Positions 15,605-23,787 of a stretch of DNA of 64,000 bases are shown here, piece by piece (position 1 is the stretch's first letter; every line of letters starts with the position of its first letter). Source of the DNA: Lentibacter algarum (GTDB lineage Bacteria > Pseudomonadota > Alphaproteobacteria > Rhodobacterales > Rhodobacteraceae); NCBI RefSeq assembly GCF_018860975.1, contig NZ_JAHKQI010000008.1, positions 311,746 to 375,745 on the forward strand. The letters run 5' to 3'. The translations under genes were made by a program, and so were the position numbers. Below the pieces are notes generated by a model, which had not been told where the DNA came from, made no database searches, and worked only from the letters and a program-made list of their open reading frames with translations.

Positions 15605-16696
15605 ATGAGCTACACAATTGAAGAGATCGCCAAGTCGCTCGGAGCACAAGCTCTGGGCGATTTGTCACTTGAGATAGACGCCGTGAGCGAGCCGCAAGAC
15701 GCTGGCCCACGTGACCTCGCCTTGGCGATGAAGCCAGATTATGCCGAGGCCTTGCCAAAAGGTGGCGCACTGGCGGCGGTGCTTTGGGACGGTGCCGACT
15801 TTGAAAGTTTCGGCCTCAAAGCCGCGATCATTCCTGCACGCCCTCGCTACGCCATGTCCGGCCTGTCAAAACAGTTCGATCCGGGGGAAGGGTTTGCCGG
15901 CGGCGTTCATCCGTCAGCCGTGATCGACGAGGGTGCCAGCATCGGCAAGAACGTCAGCATCGGGCCACTCGCTATTGTCGCCAAAGGCGCACGCATCGGC
16001 GACAACACGGTGATCGGGCCACAGGCCTATGTCGGCACAAACGCGACACTGGGGCAGGGGTGCTTCATTCGGGAAGGTGTGCGCATATGCGCCCGCACAA
16101 CCCTTGGCGATCGGGTCATTGTGCAGCCCGGTGCCGTCATCGGCGGTGACGGTTTCAGCTTTGTAACGCCACAAGAAAGCGCTGTTGAGCGCACGCGCTC
16201 AACGCTCGGTGATCAAGGCGAAAGCGAGAGCCAGCATTGGGAGCGCATTCACTCCATTGGTTCGGTTGTTATCGGTGACGATTGTGAGATCGGCTCAAAC
16301 ACGGCCATCGACCGTGGCACCATCCGCAACACCGAAATCGGCAACCGCACCAAGCTCGATAATCTCGTGCACATCGGCCACAATGTTCAGATCGGCGAAG
16401 ATTGCCTGATATGTGGTCAAGTTGGCATGGCTGGCAGCACCCGCATAGGCAACAATTGCGTCTTTGCCGGACAAGTCGGCATCAACGACAACATCTTTAT
16501 CGGCGACAACGTTATTGCTGGTGGCGCCACGAAAATCTTCACAAATGTGCCACAAGGGCGGGTTATCCTTGGGTATCCGGCGGTAAAAATGGAGCAACAC
16601 GTCGAGGGCTACAAAGCCATCCGCCGTCTGCCCCGTTTGATGAAACAAGTCGCCGAGCTGCAAAAAGCTGTTTTCAAAGGCGGCGATACTGACTAG
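15605..16696 (+). CDS. lpxD: LpxD-type UDP-3-O-acylglucosamine N-acyltransferase
   Basis: Left-handed beta-helix acyltransferase that adds a 3-hydroxyacyl chain from ACP to lipid A precursor. 363 residues from the ATG at 15605: an N-terminal uridine-binding domain, then hexapeptide repeats. H259 in HIGHNVQIG matches the catalytic histidine of E. coli LpxD (H239). It is not in the usual lpxD-fabZ-lpxA-lpxB cluster; instead an ACP and a ketoacyl synthase follow. It may therefore be a second copy or one specialised for a particular acyl chain. Confidence 0.92.
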   Translation: MSYTIEEIAKSLGAQALGDLSLEIDAVSEPQDAGPRDLALAMKPDYAEALPKGGALAAVLWDGADFESFGLKAAIIPARPRYAMSGLSKQFDPGEGFAGGVHPSAVIDEGASIGKNVSIGPLAIVAKGARIGDNTVIGPQAYVGTNATLGQGCFIREGVRICARTTLGDRVIVQPGAVIGGDGFSFVTPQESAVERTRSTLGDQGESESQHWERIHSIGSVVIGDDCEIGSNTAIDRGTIRNTEIGNRTKLDNLVHIGHNVQIGEDCLICGQVGMAGSTRIGNNCVFAGQVGINDNIFIGDNVIAGGATKIFTNVPQGRVILGYPAVKMEQHVEGYKAIRRLPRLMKQVAELQKAVFKGGDTD

Positions 16697-16726
16697 ATCA
16701 ATCACAGCGAGGCTTGGGGGGAGCAA

Positions 16727-16987
16727 ATGGATATTCAAAACAAAGTGATCGAGATTGTCGCCGAACAGGCGGTGCTTGAGCCTTCGGATGTGACACTTGA
16801 AAGCACGCTGGAAAGCCTCGGAATTGACAGCCTCGGCCTTGTCGAGAGCATCTTCTCCATTGAAGAAGCCTTTGATATCTCTGTGCCGTTTAATGCCAAC
16901 GAGCCCGATAAAAGCGAGTTTGACATCTCCACTGTTGCTTCGATCATCAAGGGTATCGAAGGACTGATTGCGGATCAGAAAGCCTAG
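16727..16987 (+). CDS. Specialised acyl carrier protein
   Basis: 86-residue acidic carrier protein with the phosphopantetheine site S35 in LGIDSLGLVE. The sequence after the serine (SIFSIEEAFDISVPFNAN) differs from housekeeping AcpP and recalls dedicated carriers such as rhizobial AcpXL, although this resemblance is by eye only. Its stop is followed directly by the KAS II start, so the two are coupled. It lies 30 bp after lpxD. I infer that it carries acyl chains made by the neighbouring KAS for transfer by LpxD. Confidence 0.88.
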   Translation: MDIQNKVIEIVAEQAVLEPSDVTLESTLESLGIDSLGLVESIFSIEEAFDISVPFNANEPDKSEFDISTVASIIKGIEGLIADQKA

Positions 16988-18199
16988 ATGAAACGCGTTG
17001 TCATCACCGGAGCTGGAACGATCAACGCGCTCGGACACGACGTTGACAGCACGCTTGAGGCCATGCGCGAAGGCCGGTGCGGAATAAGGCAACTGGAGTT
17101 TCGTGACGTCGAGCGCCTCGCCGTGCAGATCGGTGCTCAGGTCAAAGGTTTCTCCCCCGACACGCTGTTCAACCGCCAGCAAATGTCGCTCTATGACCGC
17201 TTCACCCAGTTCACACTTATCGCCGCGCGCGAAGCGATAGCGCAGTCTGGCCTGGAGTTCTCGGGCAATATGGCGGCACGCTCCGGTGTGATCCTTGGCA
17301 ATTCCGGCGGTGGCATGACAACCCTCGATGAGAATTACCGCTCGGTCTATGAAGAGGGCAAAAACCGCGTGCATCCTTTCGTGGTGCCCAAACTGATGAA
17401 CAATGCTGCCGCAAGCCACGTCAGCATGGAGTTTAACCTCAAAGGCCCGAGCTTCACTGTTGCTTCGGCCTGTGCAAGCTCAAATCACGCCATGGCGCAG
17501 GCGTTTCAGATGGTGCATGGCGGTGCATCTCCGGTGATGATCACAGGCGGCTCCGAAAGCATGCTCTGCTTTGGCGGGGTCAAAGCTTGGGAAGGGCTGC
17601 GCGTCATGTCTAAAGACGCTTGCCGCCCGTTCTCCGCCAACCGCAATGGCATGGTTCAAGGCGAGGGCGCAGGGATATTTGTGTTTGAGGAATATGAGCA
17701 CGCCAAAGCCCGCGGTGCGACGATCCTCGCGGAAGTTGCAGGCTTTGCAATGTCTTCAGACGCCGCCGACATTGTTATGCCCTCCAAGCAAGGCGCTGCA
17801 CGGGCAATCAAAGGCGCGTTGGATGACGCCAAGATCAACGCCGATCAAGTCGGCTATATCAACGCTCACGGAACCGGCACGGCAGCGAACGACAAAACAG
17901 AATGCGCGGCTGTTGCAGACGTTTTTGGCACTCACGCTGACAGGCTGATGATCTCGTCCACCAAATCAATGCATGGGCATTTGATCGGTGGCACCGGAGC
18001 TGTCGAACTTCTGGCTTGCATCATGGCATTGCGCGACGGCATCATCGCCCCGACGATCGGCTACCAAGAGCCCGACCCCGAATGCGCCCTCGATGTTGTG
18101 CCAAACGAAGCCCGCGAGGCGCGAGTTGATGTCGCGCTCAGCAATGCCTTCGCCTTTGGCGGGCTTAACGCTGTGCTGGCCCTCAAGCGCGCGCCCTAA
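16988..18199 (+). CDS. Beta-ketoacyl-ACP synthase II (FabF-like)
   Basis: 403-residue condensing enzyme that extends acyl-ACP with malonyl-ACP. The Cys-His-His triad is C162 (ASACASSN), H294 (NAHGTGTAAND) and H329 (KSMHGHLIGGTGA). The start directly abuts the ACP stop. No fabD, fabG or fabZ is nearby, so this is an accessory synthase and not the main fatty acid cluster. The context with lpxD and a dedicated ACP suggests a specialised lipid A or other surface-lipid acyl chain. Confidence 0.92.
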   Translation: MKRVVITGAGTINALGHDVDSTLEAMREGRCGIRQLEFRDVERLAVQIGAQVKGFSPDTLFNRQQMSLYDRFTQFTLIAAREAIAQSGLEFSGNMAARSGVILGNSGGGMTTLDENYRSVYEEGKNRVHPFVVPKLMNNAAASHVSMEFNLKGPSFTVASACASSNHAMAQAFQMVHGGASPVMITGGSESMLCFGGVKAWEGLRVMSKDACRPFSANRNGMVQGEGAGIFVFEEYEHAKARGATILAEVAGFAMSSDAADIVMPSKQGAARAIKGALDDAKINADQVGYINAHGTGTAANDKTECAAVADVFGTHADRLMISSTKSMHGHLIGGTGAVELLACIMALRDGIIAPTIGYQEPDPECALDVVPNEAREARVDVALSNAFAFGGLNAVLALKRAP

Positions 18200-18204
18200 C
18201 CGTA

Positions 18205-18238
18205 AAAAGAAAAAGGCCGCCCCGAAAGGCGACCTTTG
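18205..18238 (-). terminator. Terminator between convergent KAS II and ialB
   Basis: Minus-strand stem AAGGTCGCC / GGCGGCCTT (one G-U pair) with a TTTCGGG loop, then TTTTTCTTTTT. The U-tract favours the minus strand (ialB), but the hairpin may serve both genes. Confidence 0.75.
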
Positions 18239-18261
18239 GAAATCAGCAGAAACTGTGTCTC

Positions 18262-18912
18262 TTACTGCGAAACTTCAGTTGCTTTGTCAAAACCCGACGT
18301 AAAACCAGAGAGTGACATCGTCAGGACAACCTTTTGATCAGGTGCAGGAGCTGGTACCAAAGTGATCTTGGCGTTTGCGCCCTTTTTGAAATTTGCAATG
18401 TCTTCAGCTGTGAAGCCGATCCGCGCAAAGCAACCGATCGGGCTGCAAAAGCTGTATGGGTAACGCTTGGCTTTGGCCCCGTCGACGCTCATTGAAAGCT
18501 GCGCTGAAAGCAAGGTTTCAAGAGGCACAAGAACGTTTGCTCCAGCAACTGCACGTCCGCCATTCTTGAGCTTGAAAATCGTAACTTCTGCAACATTGGT
18601 GCCTTGATCATCTTTGAGTTGCTGCAGCATCTGGCAAGGCTCTTCTTCGCCGTCAACACGCAGGCACTGGATTTGCCAATCGCCGGATGTCTCTCTGACG
18701 TAGGGCTCGGGAACAGCTTCCTCGCCAAGGCTCAACTGGCCTTCCTGCGAAGGCTCTGCTTCTGCTTCGGTCTCTGTCGCAGGCTCTGCATCAGTGGCTG
18801 CTGGCTGCGTTGCTGTTTGGGTTTCTTCGCTTGTTGTCGTGTCTTGTGCCAGAGCAGGTTGCCCGAGGGCAAAAAGAGCAAGAACAAGCGCTGTGCTGGT
18901 ATTTTTAAGCAT
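18262..18912 (-). CDS. Invasion-associated locus B (IalB) family exported protein
   Basis: 216 residues with a signal peptide (residues 1-22, ending ALAQ), then a low-complexity Thr/Glu/Ala linker (about 24-60), then the IalB domain with SGDWQIQCLR, a CQMLQQ motif and the paired-cysteine segment FCSPIGCFARIGF. IalB proteins are widespread periplasmic proteins of alphaproteobacteria; despite the name, a role in invasion is shown only in Bartonella. Two candidate small RNAs lie upstream on the same strand, the nearer ending about 97 bp before this start. Confidence 0.88.
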   Translation of the reverse strand: MLKNTSTALVLALFALGQPALAQDTTTSEETQTATQPAATDAEPATETEAEAEPSQEGQLSLGEEAVPEPYVRETSGDWQIQCLRVDGEEEPCQMLQQLKDDQGTNVAEVTIFKLKNGGRAVAGANVLVPLETLLSAQLSMSVDGAKAKRYPYSFCSPIGCFARIGFTAEDIANFKKGANAKITLVPAPAPDQKVVLTMSLSGFTSGFDKATEVSQ

Positions 18913-19008
18913 GGATATCCCGTTGCATTGATTACGTTACCAGCGCTTTAGCATGGGTGCACGGGCGTGTCAGGCGCAAAACGATGTCGGGTAAGCAGGT
19001 TTCTGCAC

Positions 19009-19079
19009 AAAAAAAGAGAAGCTCGAAAGCTCCTCTCTTCAAAATCGTCTCCCTGCCGGACTGGGCCGGCTTATTATAG
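19009..19079 (-). ncRNA. Candidate small RNA (or leader) upstream of ialB
   Basis: On the minus strand, TTGACG (19114-19109) is 17 bp from TAACAA (19091-19086), giving a start near 19079. The RNA would be about 70 nt: hairpin GCCGG-CCCAGU-CCGGC (19070-19055), a purine-rich linker with AGGGAGACG, then a strong terminator AGAGGAGCU-UUCG-AGCUUCUCU (19036-19015) with a run of seven U. The terminator shows that a transcript ends here. Whether it is free-standing or a leader that partly reads through to ialB cannot be told. A TATAAT at 19078-19073 is an alternative -10. Confidence 0.55.
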
Positions 19080-19152
19080 GATAAATTGTTAGGCCAGCTA
19101 TTGGCCATCGTCAACAGCTAGTCTTTGTCGATACCGAAAAGTGAACGTCAAA

Positions 19153-19248
19153 GAAAAAAAGCCGCACCCGAAGGCGCGGCCAGTCTGACAGGGAGGAAGT
19201 CAGCTTCGCGCCAAGAGGACATGAGGCACGAAGCAGGTTTGATACTGG
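19153..19248 (-). ncRNA. Candidate trans-acting small RNA with anti-Shine-Dalgarno hairpin loop
   Basis: On the minus strand three hairpins follow one another with almost no gap. First, GCUUCGUGCC / GGCGCGAAGC with loop UCAUGUCCUCUU (19234-19203). Second, CUGAC / GUCAG with loop UUCCUCCCU (19203-19185), which exposes the anti-Shine-Dalgarno core CCUCC. Third, a terminator GCCGCGCC-UUCG-GGUGCGGC (19180-19161) followed by seven U. The promoter is less sure: TTGCGC (19283-19278), 17 bp, AACACT. The design recalls the CCUCCUCCC-motif (CcsR, cuckoo) RNAs described in Rhodobacter, but the usual DUF1127 neighbour is absent. No reading frame explains the structure. Confidence 0.6.
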
Positions 19249-19308
19249 CAGATAAGTGTTAAAAGAGTATTTGCAGGGCGCAAGATTCTCGAAAAAAGGG
19301 GCAAAGGC

Positions 19309-20862
19309 TTGTCAGATACTAACATTACAGACATTTTTATGGGCGGTGGCGGTGAAGGCTACGGCGAGAAACAACATCTTGGCCTCAAATATGCCAACCG
19401 CCACGGGCTGATTGCGGGTGCAACAGGCACAGGTAAAACCGTGACACTGCAAATCATGGCCGAGAGCTTTTCAAACGCCGGTGTGCCGGTGTTCATGTCA
19501 GATGTGAAAGGTGATCTTTCCGGCCTCGCCAATGCGGGCTCAGAGGGGGCCAAACTGCATGAACCCTTCATGAGCCGCGCACATACCATCGGTTTTGACG
19601 ACTATATCTACGAGAGCTTCCCTGTCACTTTCTGGGATCTGTTCGGTGAGCAGGGGCATCCGATCCGCACCACGCTCGCCGAAATGGGCCCGCTGCTGAT
19701 CTCACGCTTGCTGGAACTCACCGAGGCACAAGAAGGCATCGTCAATATCGCCTTTCGGGTTGCCGACGAAGAAGGCATGCCGCTGCTTGATCTAAAAGAT
19801 TTTCAAGCCTTGCTGGTGTGGCTTGGTGAGAACCGCGACAAATTGAGCCTGCGGTATGGCAACGTTTCTGTGTCCTCGATAGGCGCCATTCAGCGCCGCC
19901 TGTTGGTGCTTGAGAATCAAGGTGGCGACCAGATGTTTGGCGAGCCGGCCTTGTCACTGTCTGACATGATCTCGATTGACGAAACCGGTCGCGGGCGGGT
20001 GAATATCCTGGCGTCCGATACGCTGATGGGCGCGCCACGGCTTTACTCGACATTCCTGCTTTGGCTGCTCAGCGAGTTGTTTGAAGAGCTGCCCGAAGTT
20101 GGCAACCCAGACAAACCTGTCATGGTGTTTTTCTTTGATGAAGCGCACTTGTTGTTTGACGGAGCACCCAAAGTTCTGGTCGACAAAGTCGAGCAAGTTG
20201 CGCGACTTATCCGCTCCAAGGGCGTTGGTGTGTATTTCATCACCCAGAACCCTGACGACGTGCCAGAAGACATCCTCGGTCAACTTGGCAACCGCGTGCA
20301 ACACGCGCTGCGGGCTTTCACCGCGCGTGACAAGAAGGCGCTCAAGTTGGCGGCTGAAACCTACCGCGAGAACCCGCGTTTTGATATCGAGGAAGCGATC
20401 CGTGAAGTCGGCGTTGGTGAGGCCGTAACCTCGTTTCTGGAAAAGAAAGGCGTGCCCGGTGTCGCCGAACGCACGCTCATTCGCCCACCAAGCTCACAGT
20501 TGGGGCCGATCACCAAAGCCGAGCGCGCCGCAGTGATTGCCGCTTCGCATATTGCTGGGAAATACGAGGCCAAGCTTGATCGCCACTCGGCGTTTGAGAT
20601 CCTGACCGAACGCGCTGCAACTGCTGCCAAAGAGGCTGAAGACGCCGAGCGCCTTGAGGAGGAAGCCGAAGCTGCTGAAGCCGAATACAAAGCGGCACGA
20701 CGCTATTCTGGCAAGCGTGTGTCCCGCTCGACCTCCCGCAGCAGCCGCAAGACAGAAAGCTTCGGCGATGCCTTGACCAAAAGCGTGATCAAAGAACTTA
20801 AAGGCACCACAGGCCGTCGTATCATCCGCGGCATTCTAGGCGGCTTCTTCAAGGGCCGTTGA
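19309..20862 (+). CDS. HerA-like ATPase, DUF853 family
   Basis: 517 residues. Walker A is GATGTGKT at 37-44 and Walker B is VFFFDEAH with D277/E278, followed by FITQNPDDVPEDILGQLGNR, typical of the DUF853 (YjgR) branch of HerA/FtsK-type P-loop ATPases. The C-terminal 90 residues are Glu/Ala-rich and then Arg/Ser-rich, ending in a conserved KGTTGRRIIRGILGG stretch. The start is TTG at 19309; an internal ATG at 19339 would lose only 10 residues. Physiological role unknown. No nuclease or defence partner lies beside it, so there is no sign of an HerA-NurA system. Confidence 0.9.
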   Translation: MSDTNITDIFMGGGGEGYGEKQHLGLKYANRHGLIAGATGTGKTVTLQIMAESFSNAGVPVFMSDVKGDLSGLANAGSEGAKLHEPFMSRAHTIGFDDYIYESFPVTFWDLFGEQGHPIRTTLAEMGPLLISRLLELTEAQEGIVNIAFRVADEEGMPLLDLKDFQALLVWLGENRDKLSLRYGNVSVSSIGAIQRRLLVLENQGGDQMFGEPALSLSDMISIDETGRGRVNILASDTLMGAPRLYSTFLLWLLSELFEELPEVGNPDKPVMVFFFDEAHLLFDGAPKVLVDKVEQVARLIRSKGVGVYFITQNPDDVPEDILGQLGNRVQHALRAFTARDKKALKLAAETYRENPRFDIEEAIREVGVGEAVTSFLEKKGVPGVAERTLIRPPSSQLGPITKAERAAVIAASHIAGKYEAKLDRHSAFEILTERAATAAKEAEDAERLEEEAEAAEAEYKAARRYSGKRVSRSTSRSSRKTESFGDALTKSVIKELKGTTGRRIIRGILGGFFKGR

Positions 20863-20868
20863 AGATAT

Positions 20869-20901
20869 TGTCGGGGCAGAGCTGTGCTATTTGCCCCGAC
20901 A
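20869..20901. terminator. Hairpin between convergent ATPase and RcnB-like genes
   Basis: Perfect 10-bp inverted repeat TGTCGGGGCA / TGCCCCGACA with a 13-nt loop. No U-tract follows on either strand, so termination is possible but not proven. Confidence 0.45.
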
Positions 20902-20916
20902 CGACGTTTGTGCGGA

Positions 20917-21300
20917 TCAGTTGCTAAGGGCCTGCACGAGAAGTGAAGTGGCAAGCACCAAGAACAGATCACCGTTTTGTTCGACATAAACATGTCCTTG
21001 AGCAGGGCGGCGCAATCCGCGCTTGTTCCAGTCTTTGACAACCGCAGCATTGTGCCTGTTAGCGTGGACATGGGTATGCTTCACAACCGTTCTTGTTGTG
21101 GTGCGCTGTGGGGTCTTTGTGACGGTTCGCTGGGTTGAGTGAACCTTTGTTCTTTGTTTTGTCGATGTCTTGCGAGTTTCCCGTTGGGCTTGCTCTGCAA
21201 CTGCACTGTGCTTCAGTTGCTTGTCTGACTTTGCGAAAGCGGGCGCTGCGAAGCTTGTCATTGCAAGCGAGGCGATCAAGGCAATAGAAATGCGGTTCAT
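20917..21300 (-). CDS. RcnB-like exported basic protein
   Basis: 127 residues. Signal peptide 1-23 (ends AFA), then a long Lys/Thr/Arg/His-rich region (about 25-85), then a short conserved C-terminal domain (RGLRRPAQGHVYVEQNGDLFLVLATSLL). The GLRRPxxGxxYVxxxxDxxLV pattern and ending match the RcnB family, named for a periplasmic protein linked to nickel/cobalt efflux in E. coli. No rcnA efflux gene is next to it, so metal linkage is only a family hint. Confidence 0.75.
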   Translation of the reverse strand: MNRISIALIASLAMTSFAAPAFAKSDKQLKHSAVAEQAQRETRKTSTKQRTKVHSTQRTVTKTPQRTTTRTVVKHTHVHANRHNAAVVKDWNKRGLRRPAQGHVYVEQNGDLFLVLATSLLVQALSN

Positions 21301-21419
21301 TGTTTTTTCCTTTTGTCTGTTTCACTGGTTACTGGCGAGTGATACGCGGCATCCCCGGTTTTCCGTCGCCGTTAAGAAAACAGACAGGATGCGTTCGGAA
21401 CCAATTTGAAGGCCCAAAC

Positions 21420-21445
21420 AAAAATCGCGCCCCGAAAGGCGCGAT
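21420..21445 (-). terminator. Terminator of the liv-type ABC operon
   Basis: Perfect stem ATCGCGCC / GGCGCGAT (21424-21431, 21438-21445) with loop CCGAAA-type, followed on the minus strand by TTTTTG. It lies 31 bp beyond the livM stop. Confidence 0.85.
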
Positions 21446-21475
21446 CATTTGGGCAAACTATGAGGCTTGGCAAAC

Positions 21476-22780
21476 CTATTTTTCAGGGATCAACCCGCGC
21501 GGACTGAACCTGAGCACCAGAAGCAAGATAAGCCCCATCGTCAGCAAACGCATATGCGCAACACTGCCCATAAGGTGTTCTTTCAACGCGCTGCCTTCAG
21601 CCATGCCCGAGGTAAGAACGCTGAGCAAACCGTGACCAAGTGGCTCGACCTGCACCCAGAAGAACCAGATCACAAATCCACCAAGCACGGCTCCAAGGTT
21701 GTTGCCCGACCCGCCGACAATCACCATCACCCAGACCAGGAACGTGAAGCGCAGCGGCTGGTAGCTTGTCGGCGTCAACTGCCCGTCAAGTGTGGTGATC
21801 ATCGCGCCGGCAATGCCGCATATCGCCGAGCCAAGGATAAACACCTGCAAATGCCGCGCAGTGACATGCTTGCCCATAGCTTCTGATGAAACTTCATTGT
21901 CGCGAATGGCGCGCATCATCCGCCCCCAAGGACTTTTGAGCGCGGCTTGAACCATTAAGAACAGGATGATCAGCACGACTGCAAACAACCCCGCATAGAG
22001 CAGTTTCACCCAAAGCGTAGAGGCCGTCACAACGTCAAAGCCGAAGCCCTCGGCTTTCTCGATGAAGCTCGCAGAGTTTTGCAAGTCGATCTCATAGGGT
22101 ACAGGGCGCGGCAGGCCGATCACGTTTTTAACACCACGCGCCATCCAGTCCTCGTTTTTCATCACTGCGATGATGATCTCGGCAATGCCCAGTGTCGCAA
22201 TCGCAAGGTAATCAGAGCGCAAGCCCAGTGCTGTTTTACCGATGATCCAAGCTGCACCTGCCGCCAGGAGCCCGCCCACAGGCCAAGCCAGCAAGATAGG
22301 CAGGTTGAGCCCACCAATGTTGCCGGACGTGGCTGGGTTGATCGCCTCAACCGCGTCAACGCCGCCGTCAAAAACTGCGCGGAATGCAAAGAAACCAACC
22401 GCGAGCACGGCAAAGATAGCCACGCCGCGAAGCCGACTCGCGCTCATGCGACGGTAAATCATCACTGCCGACAGAATGCTCATGATCGCAAGCACAAGCC
22501 CTGCAAGGATACGCATCCCGCCTGCATCCCATGCACCGGGAACCGCAGGTGTGGCGACAAGCACAGTTGCCAAACCGCCAAGCGCCACAAAGCCCATGAT
22601 ACCGACGTTAAACAAGCCCGCAAAGCCCCACTGCAGGTTCACGCCCAATGCCATGATCGCCGAAACCAGCCCCATGTTGAGTATGAACAAAGCCGAGTTC
22701 CAGGATTGCACAAAACCGGTGCCGAGGATCAGCGCCGCAACAATGGCAAAGTAGAGAGTGTTTCTAGCTGTATCGCTCAT
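21476..22780 (-). CDS. livM: LivM, branched-chain amino acid type ABC permease
   Basis: 434-residue polytopic inner-membrane permease of the LivM family with about ten membrane segments, including the EAA-like cytoplasmic loop region LKSPWGRMMRAIRDNEVSSEAMG and the LFNVGIMGFVALGG segment near the N-terminus. It pairs with LivH to form the pore. Last gene of the operon livG-livF-hyp-hyp-livH-livM, overlapping livH by 4 bp (ATGA). The substrate is likely a branched-chain amino acid or an amide/urea-type solute; the sequence does not decide. Confidence 0.94.
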   Translation of the reverse strand: MSDTARNTLYFAIVAALILGTGFVQSWNSALFILNMGLVSAIMALGVNLQWGFAGLFNVGIMGFVALGGLATVLVATPAVPGAWDAGGMRILAGLVLAIMSILSAVMIYRRMSASRLRGVAIFAVLAVGFFAFRAVFDGGVDAVEAINPATSGNIGGLNLPILLAWPVGGLLAAGAAWIIGKTALGLRSDYLAIATLGIAEIIIAVMKNEDWMARGVKNVIGLPRPVPYEIDLQNSASFIEKAEGFGFDVVTASTLWVKLLYAGLFAVVLIILFLMVQAALKSPWGRMMRAIRDNEVSSEAMGKHVTARHLQVFILGSAICGIAGAMITTLDGQLTPTSYQPLRFTFLVWVMVIVGGSGNNLGAVLGGFVIWFFWVQVEPLGHGLLSVLTSGMAEGSALKEHLMGSVAHMRLLTMGLILLLVLRFSPRGLIPEK

Positions 22781-23787
22781 ACCGATTGCCCCTTGAACAG
22801 TCCTGTGGGTTTGAAAAGCAGCACGATCAGCAAGATCACAAAGCTCACCGCAAATTTGTAGTCTGTGCTCATAAGTTGCACGAGCCCACTTGGTTCAAGC
22901 CCCTCTGGCAGAGCGTAAACAAGCACCTTTTTCCACGCATAAGTGATCGTCACCTCCGAGAAGGCGATGACAAAACCACCGGCAATCGCCCCGACAGGGT
23001 TGCCAAGGCCGCCGACAATCGCCGAGGCAAAAATGGGCAGCAAGAGCTGGAAGTAGATGAAGGGCTTGAACGTTTTATCAAGCCCGTAAAGCACGCCCGC
23101 AATTGTGGCCAGTGTCGCGACAATAATCCATGTTACCAACACAACCCGCTCGGGGTTGATGCCCGACAAAAGCGCCAGATCTTCATTGTCGGAATAGGCG
23201 CGCATCGACTTGCCCGTGCGTGTGCGGTTGAGGAACCAAAACAGCAGCACAACAACAACAAATGCTGTCACCAGCGTTAGCCCCTGCGTGGTCTTGAACG
23301 CGAGCCCTTCCTTGAGGCCGGTCATATCCTTGAACTCGCGCACCGAGATGATGAAGCGCTCACCATCAGCAAAGCGCTGGTCATCAGGGCCAATGATAAA
23401 CCGCACCAAGCCGTTGATGATGAACATCACCCCCATCGACACGATCACGAAGATCACCGGCTTGGCCTTTTGCTCGCGATAGAATTTGTAAACAACCTTA
23501 TCGGTGAAAAGCACCAGCGCGACGCAGCCCAAAATGCCAAAGGGCAGGGCGAGCAGTGCCGTCGGCAAGGGGCCAAATCCGATGCCCGCGCTTTGCATCC
23601 ACCACGTCACCAAAACAGTGACCATCGAGCCGAAGGCCATCGTGTCACCGTGGGCAAAGTTGGAAAACCGCAAGATGCCGTAAATCAACGTCACCCCGAG
23701 CGCACCAAGCGCAAGTTGTGCGCCGTAAGCCGCCGCGGGGATGAAGACAAAGTTCGCAAACGCGACCAGCGCATTGAGCAGGTCCAT
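22777..23787 (-). CDS. livH: LivH, branched-chain amino acid type ABC permease
   Basis: 336 residues with about eight membrane segments. Family features: GVTLIYGILRFSNFAHGD near the N-terminus and the cytoplasmic loop GKSMRAYSDNEDLALLSGINPERV. Its ATG overlaps the stop of the small secreted protein upstream by one base (TAATG), so it is translationally coupled, and it overlaps livM by 4 bp downstream. Forms the transport channel with LivM. Confidence 0.94.
   Translation of the reverse strand: MDLLNALVAFANFVFIPAAAYGAQLALGALGVTLIYGILRFSNFAHGDTMAFGSMVTVLVTWWMQSAGIGFGPLPTALLALPFGILGCVALVLFTDKVVYKFYREQKAKPVIFVIVSMGVMFIINGLVRFIIGPDDQRFADGERFIISVREFKDMTGLKEGLAFKTTQGLTLVTAFVVVVLLFWFLNRTRTGKSMRAYSDNEDLALLSGINPERVVLVTWIIVATLATIAGVLYGLDKTFKPFIYFQLLLPIFASAIVGGLGNPVGAIAGGFVIAFSEVTITYAWKKVLVYALPEGLEPSGLVQLMSTDYKFAVSFVILLIVLLFKPTGLFKGQSV

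Noticed and set aside
16295-17419. 374-residue minus-strand open frame
   Set aside because: It is antisense across lpxD, the ACP and KAS II, all of which have full family motifs. It reflects the codon bias of a GC-rich genome.
18932-19114. 60-residue minus-strand open frame upstream of ialB
   Set aside because: It reads straight through the promoter, hairpin and terminator of the small-RNA candidate at 19009-19079; the FFCAE-type stretch is the terminator U-run translated.
19309-20862. HerA-like ATPase as part of a defence system
   Set aside because: No nuclease, SIR2 or other effector gene is adjacent; the DUF853 family is a widespread housekeeping-type ATPase.
22079-22861. 260-residue plus-strand open frame
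   Set aside because: Antisense to livM/livH, with shadow-like composition and no ribosome binding site.
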